From Ursus arctos (taxonomy: Eukaryota; Chordata; Mammalia; Carnivora; Ursidae), in contig NW_026622786.1 in assembly GCF_023065955.2 (NCBI RefSeq), positions 48,531,438 to 48,595,437 on the forward strand: a stretch of 64,000 nt of DNA, written 5' to 3'. Positions 44,155-55,950 of the stretch are shown here, in pieces (position 1 is the stretch's first letter; every line of letters starts with the position of its first letter). The translations under genes and the position numbers were made by a program. The notes beneath the pieces were generated by a model. That model had not been told where the DNA came from and made no database searches. It saw only the letters and a program-made list of their open reading frames with translations.

Positions 44155-44364
44155 GGGGCACCTGGGTGGCTCAGTAGGTTAAACATCTGCCTTCAGCTCA
44201 GGTCATGATCCCAGCGTTCTGGGATCAACCCTGCATGGGGCTTCCTGCTCAGCAGGGACTCCGCTTCTCCCTCTCCCTGCCGCTCTGCCTACTTGTGATC
44301 CCTCCCTCTCTCTCTCTCTGTCAAATAAATAATTAAGATCTTCAAAACAAAACAAAACAAAAAC
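44155..44364 (+). mobile_element. CAN-SINE
   Basis: Fifteen-base duplication aaatcctcaacttta at 44140-44154 and 44365-44379. The head is ggggcacctgggtggctcag, and the tail has (aaaac)n units. Confidence 0.95.
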
Positions 44365-44379
44365 AAATCCTCAACTTTA

Positions 44380-46207
44380 AAAAAACTTAGCTGCAGATCT
44401 ATACTAATTTGAATTTCTAATTCTACAAATTAGATAATTGTATTTCCATTCTATTTCTAATTCTATAAATTAGACACTTCCATAAGTATTAATAATATCT
44501 ATTTTAATATTAAATTGTAAAGCTCACGCTCCTTTTTTTTCCTCTATCTAAATGAAGGGAAGAGGCTAAAGGATCAGTTGGCATTAGGGGGCTGACAGAC
44601 AGATAGACACACACTAGGCCAGAAAAAAAAGTCTCCTTAAATTTATTTCCAAATACTAGTTTTGTATTGTCTAATTTATATTGTCTACCAATAGCAGGAT
44701 AATCTATATTTTTAAATTGACAGCACAGGCTCTGTGAACACCTTGAAAATTAACATAGAGGAAAAAAGTGGTAGTCTGAACATTAAAATACTGTTTCCTA
44801 TATACATATGCACAGTATTCTGAGCTATAACGCATATGCGTTACTTGGAAAATCACAATTTGTACAAATTTGTTTGGCTTTTTGGATTGAATGGGGTCAA
44901 AATAAATATTTGGATGGAGAAGCTCCAGATACTAACTACTCAATACTCAATACTCAAAAGGCCATTTGAGGAACTGTTCACAATCTTTACAAAAAAAAAA
45001 AAAAAAAAAAATCCAGTAGAGTTATACGTATCTTTAAGTAAACAATTTCAAGCATTTTAACATTAAATAGTTTTCCCTAATCAAGGAATTAGACATTTGT
45101 GCCATTTGAGCCTTTTTCCCCCTATGGTATAAAATTAATTTTCTCTTCATGAAGGAAAATTATTTCTAAAGTCTCATAAAACTGCTAAAAAAGAAAGTGT
45201 ACTCAACTTAGTAATGAGAGGATCTACACTAACTGAATGCTTTTAAAATGACTTTTAATCCTCACAATATTTAAAAGGTGCTGCAGTGATTATAAATGGA
45301 GGCCTAGAATAAAACTGAAGGGGCTCTACCACCAATTAAAATAATTGTGACCTTTGGTTCATTACTTTGTGCTTTGAATTCCTCTACTGAAAAATGAGAA
45401 TGATAGTAATGTTCACCTCACTAGGTTGTTATGAGGATGAAAATACTAAAACAAATGCTTCGAAAAGGTAAATATTAGCTTCGACTATTATTCTTATTGT
45501 ACAAATTAAAAGTTTTTCATTTTGAAAAATGAATGGTTACCTCAACTGGGTTCCATTTTACACCATCACTCTATTTTAGGGTGGTACTGGACATCATTCA
45601 CATGAAAGACGAATAATATACTAATATACACAGTGAGAAGAGTTTCTTAAGATCTCACATTTTAACATAGGCTTTGTGGCATATTTTAAAAATTATAAAG
45701 TAATAAATGCAAAATGTTAAATATTCAAACTCTAAGTGCAAAAAAAGTGCAAGTCCCCCATTCTACTCCTCTGTACATGTTCTCAACCACTATAATAGGT
45801 GCTGCCTATAATTAGCCATGTGAGCCCCAATTCCCTTTAGTGAAAAATGAGGACAAAGGTGTGAGTTTTTAAGATCAGAAACATTATGAAGTACCTAGCA
45901 CAGCGTCCAGCACATAGGCACTTAAAAAACTGTACATACCATTACAGGAAAGTCTGTGTTCAACTTCCTTATCTTTTCAATGTCTTACCTTAGAGCATTA
46001 TTGTCAAACATGAAAATACTTTGTAAACTGTTAAGTGGTAGTCAACATGCAAAACACACTTATTAGACGCCCTTTCCTCAAGAGGCTGCTGCAACTGAAA
46101 CCTGACACCAACAGATTTCAAATTTTCATATTCATTTTGATCCTAAAGCAGGACTTTACCAACAGCATGCACAGATAGATGACAGCTATACAAAATATTC
46201 CTTTTTA
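44380..46207. repeat. Non-coding with MIR-like fragments (about 45345-45500 and 45800-45960)
   Basis: The first resembles MIR (tgaaaaatgagaatgatagt ... ctaggttgttatgaggatga). The second carries agtacctagcacagcgtc near the 3' MIR motif. A 23-base A run lies at about 44989-45011. No exon. Confidence 0.5.
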
Positions 46208-46394
46208 TTTTTTTAAACATTTTATTTATTCATTTGAGAAAGAGAGCACAAGCAGGGGGGAGGGGAAGAAGAACAAGGAGTAGAGGACTCTCTGCTGAGC
46301 AGGGAGCCCGATGTGGGGCTTGATCCGAGGACCTAGAGATCACAACCCCAGCCAAAGGCTGATACTTAATCATCTGAGCCACCCAGGTGCCCCC
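46208..46394 (-). mobile_element. CAN-SINE, antisense
   Basis: From a T-rich tail (taaacattttatttattcat) to gagccacccaggtgcccc. The flanking direct repeat is approximate (aaatattccttttta / aaacatcctttttt). Confidence 0.9.
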
Positions 46395-46430
46395 AAACAT
46401 CCTTTTTTTTGATAAAATGCAAATGTTTTA

Positions 46431-46651
46431 GGGCTCCTGGACGGCTCAGTCAGTTAGGTGTCCGACTCTTGATTTCGGCTCAGGTCATGATCTCGGGGTA
46501 GTGAGATGGAGCCCGTGTCAGGCTCTGCACTGGGAGTGGAGCCTGCTTAAGATGCTCTTTCTCCCTCTACCCACTTCCCCACTTCTTTCTCTCTCTCTCT
46601 CAAATAAACAAACGAAACAAAAAAATCTCCCCCAAAACAACAAAAAAGACA
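46431..46651 (+). mobile_element. CAN-SINE, older subfamily
   Basis: The head is gggctcctggacggctcag, with the gtccgactcttgatttcggc variant typical of an older subfamily. The tail is A-rich. Short duplication caaatgtt at 46420-46427 and 46652-46659. Confidence 0.9.
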
Positions 46652-46659
46652 CAAATGTT

Positions 46660-48189
46660 CCAAGGAAAAATCTTTCTAGGAAGGCTTCAATTACTTTTCT
46701 ACATTTTTAGAGCAAGATTATTATTCTTTTTTTCAAAAGACATAATTGCACATATGCTTGATTAATCTTAAAAGTACTGTGACATGGGTCAGAGCAATAG
46801 ACCATCAAATGAATGACCAAAGCACAGGGAAAAAAAAAAAAAGGAAAGTATTACTAAGAACACTTGACAATCTGAATTCCTGACAAACAATAAAGCTTAA
46901 AACCATAATGCTTTTTTCCAAATGCCATCCCAGTCACTTGAAGCTATGAACTACGAGCTAGAATTAGCTCACATTGAAGTCTAAAACACTTGGAGATGTT
47001 GATCAAGTAATTACTTTGGAGGGAAGAGATGGTAGAAAGGTAAATTTCTGGGAAACGAATTAAAAGCAAAAACGTCAGAATCTCTAAAATGGAAAATAAT
47101 CAAAGCTGTATTAACAGTAAATAAATTCAGTGACGAGAGCAAAACATGTATCTCTAAAGAGATGAAAAACAAAGCTGGGTTCACAGATTTGCATTGTAGG
47201 GACCACATATTTTAAATGTTCACTAGTATTTCACCATTCCAATGATGGTACCATTCATATTAAGTATATGTAACTGTGATATTTTGAGTGATGGGAAAAA
47301 AAAACTGATGTGGAAAAAAACTGTGGACAGTCTTAAAGTTATTCTGAAAGTTAAACTGGCACTTATCTTAATTGCAATTGTGAGTATATTCTGCCTTGAA
47401 ATTTGGGTATCAAATTTTTAAGTAAAAATCTATTGATCTGAATGTGATTGTCAACAAACTACCAAATTATTCTTATATTCTCCTCTTATCAACCTAAGTT
47501 GACACTAAGAATAAAGTCTCAGTGATTATCATATTATCTTATTAAAACAGTTGGGGAGCTTTGTTCCTATAGAAAAATATTTGCCATGCATAATCATGTG
47601 ATTTCTCTTTTTGAAGTATTGAGCAAATGAAGTTGTAAGCCGTATCCAAAAGAACAAATTTATCAGCAGAGAGTGATATAAAGTCAAATTTTAAAACAGT
47701 GGATTTTAATTAAAACCAATTTTTAAACAGATTTATTTGACAGTGGTTTATGTGTTAATACATACAAATAACACAAAGACAGAACGATGTTACGAAGTAC
47801 ATTCTAGGGTTTGGTGCCCTAATTTTCTCTCATATTACTCTACTACTTTAAAGCAGGCAAATTCCAAAAGCCTATAAAATTAGTATTTTCAGTCAGAGAG
47901 ACATTAATCTTGGAAAAATGAGCAAGAAAATAGCTTTTAAAGGTTAGGGGTGGGAATCACTAGGAATAATGGGAGACATTCTCAGCTGATTTTAGAAAAG
48001 CCAATAAGTATTTATTTAATGACATAAAAAGACTGCTCTGTAACCACCCATTTCAGCTTTTTCTTCTGCAATGGAAAGAAAATAAACCAAAAAATAAAAC
48101 TAATAGTAATTAGGATTTAAAAAATGTTTTTTTAACTAGTTCCTCCACTTTTCTTCAGAGGAAAAACACTAGCATGTAGAAGCTTTTTT
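46660..48189. other. Non-coding, nothing recognised
   Basis: AT-rich DNA; no repeat, exon or RNA gene that I can support. Confidence 0.55.
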
Positions 48190-48582
48190 ATTTTATTTTT
48201 AAAAAGATTTATTTATTTATTTTACAGAAGGGAGAGGAAAAGAGGATTTTTTTTTTTTTAAGATTTTATTTATTTGAGAAAGAGAGCAGAGAAAGAGAGA
48301 GAATGAGCTGGGGGGAGGGGCAGGAGGAAAGGGAGAGGGAGAAGCAGGCTCCCCACTGAGCCCAGAGCCTGACACGGGGCTCCCATCTCAGTACTTTGGG
48401 ATTATGACCTAAGACCAACGCAGACACTTAACTGACTGAGCCATCCAGGCACTCCGGAAAGAGAGGCTTAATCAGACTCTGCATGGAGCCCCACGCTCGG
48501 CTTGATCTCACAACCCTGAGATCATGACCTGAGCCAAAACCAAGAGTCAGATGCTCAACTGACTGTGCCACCCAGGCACCCC
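48190..48582 (-). mobile_element. CAN-SINE interrupted by a second CAN-SINE (outer copy)
   Basis: The outer element begins with a T-rich tail at about 48190 and ends gtgccacccaggcacccc at 48582. Its body is split by the copy at 48247-48455. Outer flanks aagcttttt / aagcctttt form a weak duplication. Confidence 0.88.
48247..48455 (-). mobile_element. CAN-SINE nested inside another CAN-SINE
   Basis: A complete antisense copy from its T tail to gagccatccaggcactcc, flanked by ggaaaagagg and ggaaagagagg. Same orientation as its host, so it landed in the CT/GA-rich part of an older copy. Confidence 0.88.
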
Positions 48583-48750
48583 ATAAAAGCCTTTTCAAAA
48601 GAGGAAAATGAAAATGATTATTTTCCTGCAGCCGGTGGACTGAAATTCTTTTGTATTGAAAGCACAGAGAAATGTTAAGACCCAACATTTCAATCAAATA
48701 TTAAACCACCTAGGGCAAGCTCACCGCTTTGACTCAAAAGTAAAAATGAG

Positions 48751-48944
48751 GGGCACCACCGGTTAAGCTCCCAACTCTCAGTTTCAGCTCAGGTCATGAT
48801 CTCAGGGTCATGAGATCCAGCCCAAGTTGGGTTCCCCACTCAGCGCAGAGTCTGCCTGAGATTCTCTCTGCCTCTCTCCCTGCCCCTCCCACTTGTGCTC
48901 TGTGTCTCTCGCTCTCTCAAATAAATAAATAAATCTTTAAAAAA
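48751..48944 (+). mobile_element. CAN-SINE, short head
   Basis: gggcaccaccggttaagctc lacks part of the usual head; the body catgatctcagggtcatgag and tail aaataaataaataaatcttt are clear. Flanks aaaagtaaaaatgag / aaaagtaaaaaagag. Confidence 0.9.
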
Positions 48945-51894
48945 AAGTAAAAAAGAGAAGCACAGGGAACATACAAAAATATACAAATAACTATTCTAAA
49001 ATAAAATGCACTCTCTCCAATGAAAAAATTATCACACACAACTCACTAATAACAAAATACAATTCAAAGCCACATTTGAAACTATGAATAAAAATGCAAT
49101 GTACTGCCTTCAACGAAATAGCATAGAATGTTTCCTACTGACTATTTTTAAAAGTTGGTAGTTATAGCATGAATGGAAAACATGTGAAACTGCAAACTGA
49201 AATTTTTAAAGTAAACCAAAAGACATGTGTAAACAAACACTTGAAAAGTTGAATATTTAAAACATGGAGAGCCCCTGTGCTATATAATTTTGCTCTTGAC
49301 TTTAATAATTTAAAACAACTTATTGACAGAGGGACAAACAGAGAAAACTTTGAATGATAAATATATGAGAATGTAAAACATTCAACTCAAGAAACATTTA
49401 ATAAGCAATATATGTTAGGTTCACCAATGCCAATCAATAATGACAGTGATAAAAAGCGAAATGTTCTCTCAATAAATAACTTTACCATAAAATAGCAGTT
49501 CCCACTAATTAGGCAACACTCTGAAAGAGAAACATAATACTAATTCAAAATAGGCTACATCTAAATCTGTTAACACAAAAAGAAACTTCCTAGAAATGTC
49601 TGCAAAGCAAATTCACTTTGCTCTTAGTTGATAACATTTTAAAAACAAATGTGCTTAAAAATTTTGCACAAATTAATGCCATCTAGCTTTACTACAGTTT
49701 CTCGATTTGCCTATATAAATCCATCTTAACTGTACTTTTCAGCTTTGAAAAAAATCTAACGTGGGAATGTTCATAAGAGTAATATAGACATGTTTGAAAA
49801 TGTCTTACTGAATTGTAATGGTAGAGGTAAGCCACTCTATCTTACTTTGATAATAGTTTCCGTTATGAAACAGAACAGCATTTTCTGGCTGATGTAATTC
49901 TAAGGCTCGTATATTTTTTGTTTTTTCACTTTCTTTTTTCATTTGGCAAAGGAGATTGACAAGGGAAACCTTCCATTACTTTAGCAAAACGAATATGATA
50001 AGTTGTAGCTAGGCAAATTCTGTTACAAAAGGTAGCTATGCAGTAGACTCTAGCCCCTGCACAGGAGACATCCATTTCCTTTTACTTCAAAAATCCATTT
50101 TTTTAAAAAGCAAATACTTTTGCTGAAATGCTCAACTTGAAAAAGGGTTGGGTTTTTTGTTTGCAATGCATTCTTCTTAAAGTAATACAATTGATACAAA
50201 GTATTAAGTCCCAGGAATACAAGTATACATAACTATATCATTAAAGAAGCTCAATTCAAGTTGCTTAATCTGTACTTGCTACACAGGTATAATACACAGT
50301 GTACTATAGATACATACTAGTAAAATTTTTTACATATGTCAGTTTATATCTGTTGAAGTTTACCACAAGCATATGGTCACTTGGATTTTCAGAATTACTT
50401 TGCCATTAAACAGAATTATGCTTCTCTTATACATAATGTAGCAATGTTTACTCTAAGTGTCAATAACAAAATATTTAACTTCAAGTAAAAGCACAATAAA
50501 TTAAAATATTATACCTTGCCTGTGATTTTAAAAAACATTGAACTGAAAAAAGAATCTATGATGGGGGAGGGGTGGCTACTCTAAGCTTTTATACTTGAGC
50601 AATTCATCCTCCAAAGGTAGGGTGTTACATCCTACAAAAGAGGAAGTTTTTTCTCTAATAACACAAAAAGAAAACCCTCTTTTAAAACATAATTGAGTGT
50701 CCCTTAAAATGGTTCTAGGATAAAGGCATTGAAAATGATGAAGTAAAAGCCACTAGACATTAACAAGAAAGACTGGATAGAGACCTGGGTTCGTATTCTT
50801 GGCTACACCACTTACAGAAACTTGTGACCTTCATTCAGCAAGTTCTTTAATCCCTTTCAGCCCCAATTTCTTCACCTGCAAAACTGGTTATTGTGCTGAA
50901 TAAGAGATAGCAAAGGAGGTATTAGCAAGGAGCCTGGCACTTAGGGCTCAGTAAGGTGACAATAATCATTACTCTCAAGATAAACTTGGGGTGGGGAGGA
51001 GGCTCATTAGTGACCTTGCAAAAACTAGGGTCGTTGAATTAAAATCCACTCTTCTTGCTTGGTAGTGTAACTACGGGGACTTTTCTGCTATTCATTTTTA
51101 GTGTAAAGAACTCTAAAAAACAGGAAACAAAAGCTAGAGGGGGGTTAAAAACTGAATTTTACAGGTACCAAGAACCTGGACTCAGGCAAAACTCTGTGTG
51201 CTGCAGAATTTGTCAGTGGGCCGTCATTCTACCTTTCAAATATCCTACCGATCCCCAGTTAATGGAGGGTTAGGAGGATATTTCCCGCTATACGCCTTTT
51301 AAAACAAAATCACTTCAGGCAAAAGAAAAGTCTAGCACCCAACACAGTGCTGAAGATGATGAGTTCCTAATTATTTGTTGAATGAATCAATACAGGTGTA
51401 CATTTCAGACAGAAACTAACTATCCAGGAAAACCGACATATTGAACAAAATTTTCATTTTCTATCCTGGAGTCCCTTTCTTCACCAAGCACTCAATATTT
51501 AAAGCTCTATCTTCACTTATTTAAACAACACCAACAACAGCAACAACAACAACAAAACCGAATGAGACAGGAATTATCTCTAAATTCACGAAAAAGAAGT
51601 AAGCTTTAAAAACGGTCAAATAAACTGCCTAAAGTTAGTTACAGGGCTGGTAAGATACAGAAGCAGCTGGGATTCGAACTCACATTTCCTGGGCTTCAAA
51701 GTCCAAGCTGTTTTCGCTACACTAAAGGTTGCGCCTCCACTTGTCTCTGTAAACTGTCCAGTGGAAAGAACATTTATCATTAAGCTTTCTTTTTTCTCCT
51801 CTGATGCCAGCCCTTCCATTTCACACTCCCTCCTATGCCGGGCTGTAAACTAAATACAACAGCAGGCAAGGTGCACTAATTCTAAGAGTCCGGA
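48945..51894. other. Non-coding with MIR-like fragments
   Basis: Mostly unique AT-rich DNA. A MIR-like stretch at about 50773-50972 on + (agacctgggttcgtattctt) and one on - at about 51605-51725 (gggattcgaactcacatttc on +). No exon was recognised. Confidence 0.5.
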
Positions 51895-52177
51895 TATACG
51901 CGCGAAGAACAGAAATCTGTTTTATTTGTGACGCCGGACGAAGATCCGGCGCCACCGCCGCAAACGACGAACACACACTAGGGTCCAGAGAGGCTGCAGA
52001 CCGCGCCCAGGTCTCAAGTTTTAGTCAAGGCCCACGTTCAGGCCAGGCGAGGAGAGAAGGTTATCCTTCCCTGACAACCCCGCCAAGGCGGAAGCCCAGA
52101 AGAGAAGGTTGGAGTCGCAGTAACAGTACAAATAATAAACCCTTAAAGCCCCTCTTCAGCCTGTTAAACGCACTTAC

Positions 52178-52330
52178 TTAAGCGAGGTAATTGCAAGACA
52201 CAAGGCCGGCACCGGCAACGGGAAGGGCTCCTCTACCCTCCAGCCCAGGCACTGGCGGTGACGACATCGGGGCCGCGCCGCCGAGAGCGAAGGCCCGGCG
52301 GAAGGCCACGAGCACAGCGCACGGAGCGCG
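52178..52330 (-). other. SRSF11: Putative distal 5' UTR exon of SRSF11
   Basis: The minus strand reads CGCTTAA|gtaagtgcg with the donor GT at 52177-52176, a strong donor. Upstream on that strand is CpG-island sequence. Splicing to the acceptor at 37873-37871 would give a 14.3-kb 5' intron. The start at about 52330 is only a guess for the TSS zone. Confidence 0.45.
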
Positions 52331-52353
52331 CGCTCACCGCTGGGGCGGGGTAG

Positions 52354-53389
<1,036 letters not shown>

Positions 53390-54390
53390 TATTATGTATT
53401 TGTTTATTGTCTTCCCTGCTATCTCACTAGAATGTTAGTTTCATGAAATCCAGGAGCTTTGTGTTACTCATTGTTGTATCACTAACAACCAAAATAGTGC
53501 TTGGTTCATGATAGAGTCTTATTAAATGTTTGTGGAAGGAATAAGCGAATGAATGAATATTTCCAAATATTAAGTGGTGTACTAGAATGTACTTTTTGAT
53601 TGGACCCAGATGATTTTGTCTATTAAAATTTAAGGAAGCAAATGAATTTTGATTCTTAACTCCATGATCCCATGATCAGGGCTGTTTAGGTTATTATTAA
53701 CAGAGCCTACCACAGTACCTGGCACATACTAGGTACTCAATAAATTACATTGAATGAGTGGATGTATAGTATTTCATAGAGGAGAAAAATATAAATGGAA
53801 GAAGCACATGGTATTTGTAGCTTATGAATCAAAAAGAAATCCTTGTTACCGTAATGTAGAAGGTGTCTATCTAGCTATAGCCTTCAACATCTCTTATCAT
53901 TCAATCTTTGACACCCAGACCACTGTAATTCTGAACCATGTATAGCCCCTTATGGAGCCATGCTCCTTATCTGCATATCTTTCCTCATGTAACTTTGAGG
54001 TGTTTAATCTCATTGTACCTTATTTTCTCATTTATAATGTGGTAGTGATAATAGGGCCTACTAAGTTTAATTGAGATAATACACACAAAGTATTTGGTAC
54101 ATGAAAGGTACACAATAAAAATTGTTATCATTTTTATTGCTGTTGCCATTAACATCGTAATAGCTTCCTAAATGCTTTCCTGGATTTCCCTAAGTCTCAC
54201 ACTCTAAATCAGTGTCATTACCAAGAGTTATCTTTCTAAAACCTGGATCTTATTATGTCACTCACATTTAATGACTCCCCATACATCACAAGATTCAGTA
54301 TAAAGTTCTTAGAGCAACATGCAAAAACCTTTTGAAATCCTGCCCTTAAGTATTTACAAGGCCCTCCCATATTTTCTCAGAATCCTATAC
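53390..54390 (+). repeat. Old L2/MIR fragments in LRRC40 intron 1
   Basis: About 53390-53570 resembles an L2 3' end (ctcactagaatgttagtttc ... gaatgaatgaatat). About 53702-53760 and 53997-54135 are MIR/L2-like (cagtacctggcacatactag). About 54180-54390 is L2-like (tgactccccatacatcacaa). All are heavily diverged, boundaries approximate. Confidence 0.6.
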
Positions 54391-54419
54391 TTTAACGACA
54401 GTAATAAAAAATTCTTTTC

Positions 54420-55515
54420 CCCAAACAACTAATCTTTTAAAACAATCTTTTAGACTGTAGAACAATAGTCTTTTTAGAATAGTTTTAGGTTTCCAGAAAA
54501 TTGAACAGATAGTACAGAGTTCCCATATACACCCTTCCCCAGCTTATAGTTTCCCCTTTGTTAACATTTTACATTAATGTATTGTACTTGTTACAGTTGA
54601 TGAACTAATATTGATACATTATTATTAATTAAAGTCCATAGTTCACATTACTGTTCACTCTTAGTATCGTACAGTTCTATGAGTTTTGACAAATGCATAA
54701 TGTCCTGAATCCACCATTGTGTTATCATATAGAACAGTTTTACTGGCCTAAAAATCCTCTGAGCTCTACCTATTTATTCTGGCAAGCCTGGAAGCCACCA
54801 GTCTTTCTGCTTCTGTAGTTTTGCCTTTCCCCAAATATCATATATTTGGAATCACACAATATGTAGCTTTTTCAGACTGGCTTTTTTTTCACTAAGCAGC
54901 ATGCATTTAAGGTTCCTCCATGTCTTTTTATGGCTTGATAACTCATTTCTTTTTACCACTGAATATTATTCTATGGTATGGATGTACCATTTTATCCATT
55001 TACTTTTTGAAGGACATCTTTGTTGCTTACAGTTTTTGGCAGTTATGAATGAAGCTGCTATTTGTGCTCAGGTTTTTGGTGTGGACGTAAATTTTCGACT
55101 AATTGGGTGTAAACCTAGGAGTGCCATTGCTAGATCACATGGTAAGAGTACGCTTAGCTTTATAGGAAATTGCCAGACTGACTTCCAGAGTGGATGTACC
55201 ATTTTGCATTCTCAACAGCAATGAATCAAAGTTCCTGTTGTTCCACATCCTTGCCACTATTTGGTATTATCAGGTTTTTGGAGTTCAGCCATTCTAATAA
55301 GTATGTAGTCCTATCTCAATGTTGTTTTGGTTTCCTATTCCCTAATGACATATGATGTGGAACATCTTTTCATAAGCTTGTTTGCCATCTGTATATCTTC
55401 TTTGGTGTGGTGCCTGTTCACATCTTTTGTTCATTTTTTTAATTGGGTTGTTTTCCTACTGTTGAACATGGTTGTCCTTTGTCTTTTTATGCTGCATGTC
55501 TCTGTTCAGTAAGTT
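54420..55515 (-). mobile_element. L1M LINE-1 3' region, antisense
   Basis: The + strand shows the antisense of L1M 3' sequence: ttgaacagatagtacagagt, cccctttgttaacattttac, and tatttggaatcacacaatat. Frames are broken. The boundaries are approximate. Confidence 0.75.
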
Positions 55516-55750
55516 AGGGTTCAATGAATAAGCGATACGTAGAAGGCCAGTAGCCTGTTAGTTAGGATTTTTTAAAATGTGTTATATGACGTATAGATAA
55601 AAGCCGTGTAAGTGATTTTGTTTTTTGACATAAAGTAATTGTAGAAAAATGATTGCTATTTTCTGAGAAACTTTTACTAACTTGTCCCTTTTACTGGTCC
55701 ACACGTTGTTATACTTTTAAAAATATACTCATTTTTTAAAAAGTCTTATT
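55516..55750. other. LRRC40 intron 1, unique stretch
   Basis: Short interval between L1M and SINE; nothing recognised. Confidence 0.6.
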
Positions 55751-55950
55751 GGGGTGCCCGGGTGGTTCAGTCGGTTAAGCATCTGACTCTTAATTTCTCC
55801 TCAGGTCATGATCTCAGGTCCTGAGATCGAGCCCCACATTGGGCTCCACACTGGGCGTGGAGCTTGCTTAAGAAGTTTTAATGACTTTCTCCCTCTCTCC
55901 CCCCCACTCCGCCTTGCTTTCTATCTCCAAATAAATAAATAAAAATAAAA
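55751..55950 (+). mobile_element. CAN-SINE, older subfamily
   Basis: Head ggggtgcccgggtggttcag with the catctgactcttaatttctc variant; A-rich tail (aaataaataaataaaaataa). Flanks aaaaagtctt on both sides. Confidence 0.92.

Larger units (their letters stand above)
37871..52177 (-). other. SRSF11: Putative 5' intron of SRSF11 (distal-promoter transcripts)
   Basis: The 14.3 kb between the distal donor and the start-codon exon. It includes the proximal CpG island, eight or more SINEs and one L1M piece listed separately. No coding exon was found on either strand. Confidence 0.45.

Noticed and set aside
54901..55224. A 107-codon + frame
   Set aside because: Lies in antisense L1M sequence; no ORF2 or other protein reads in this frame.
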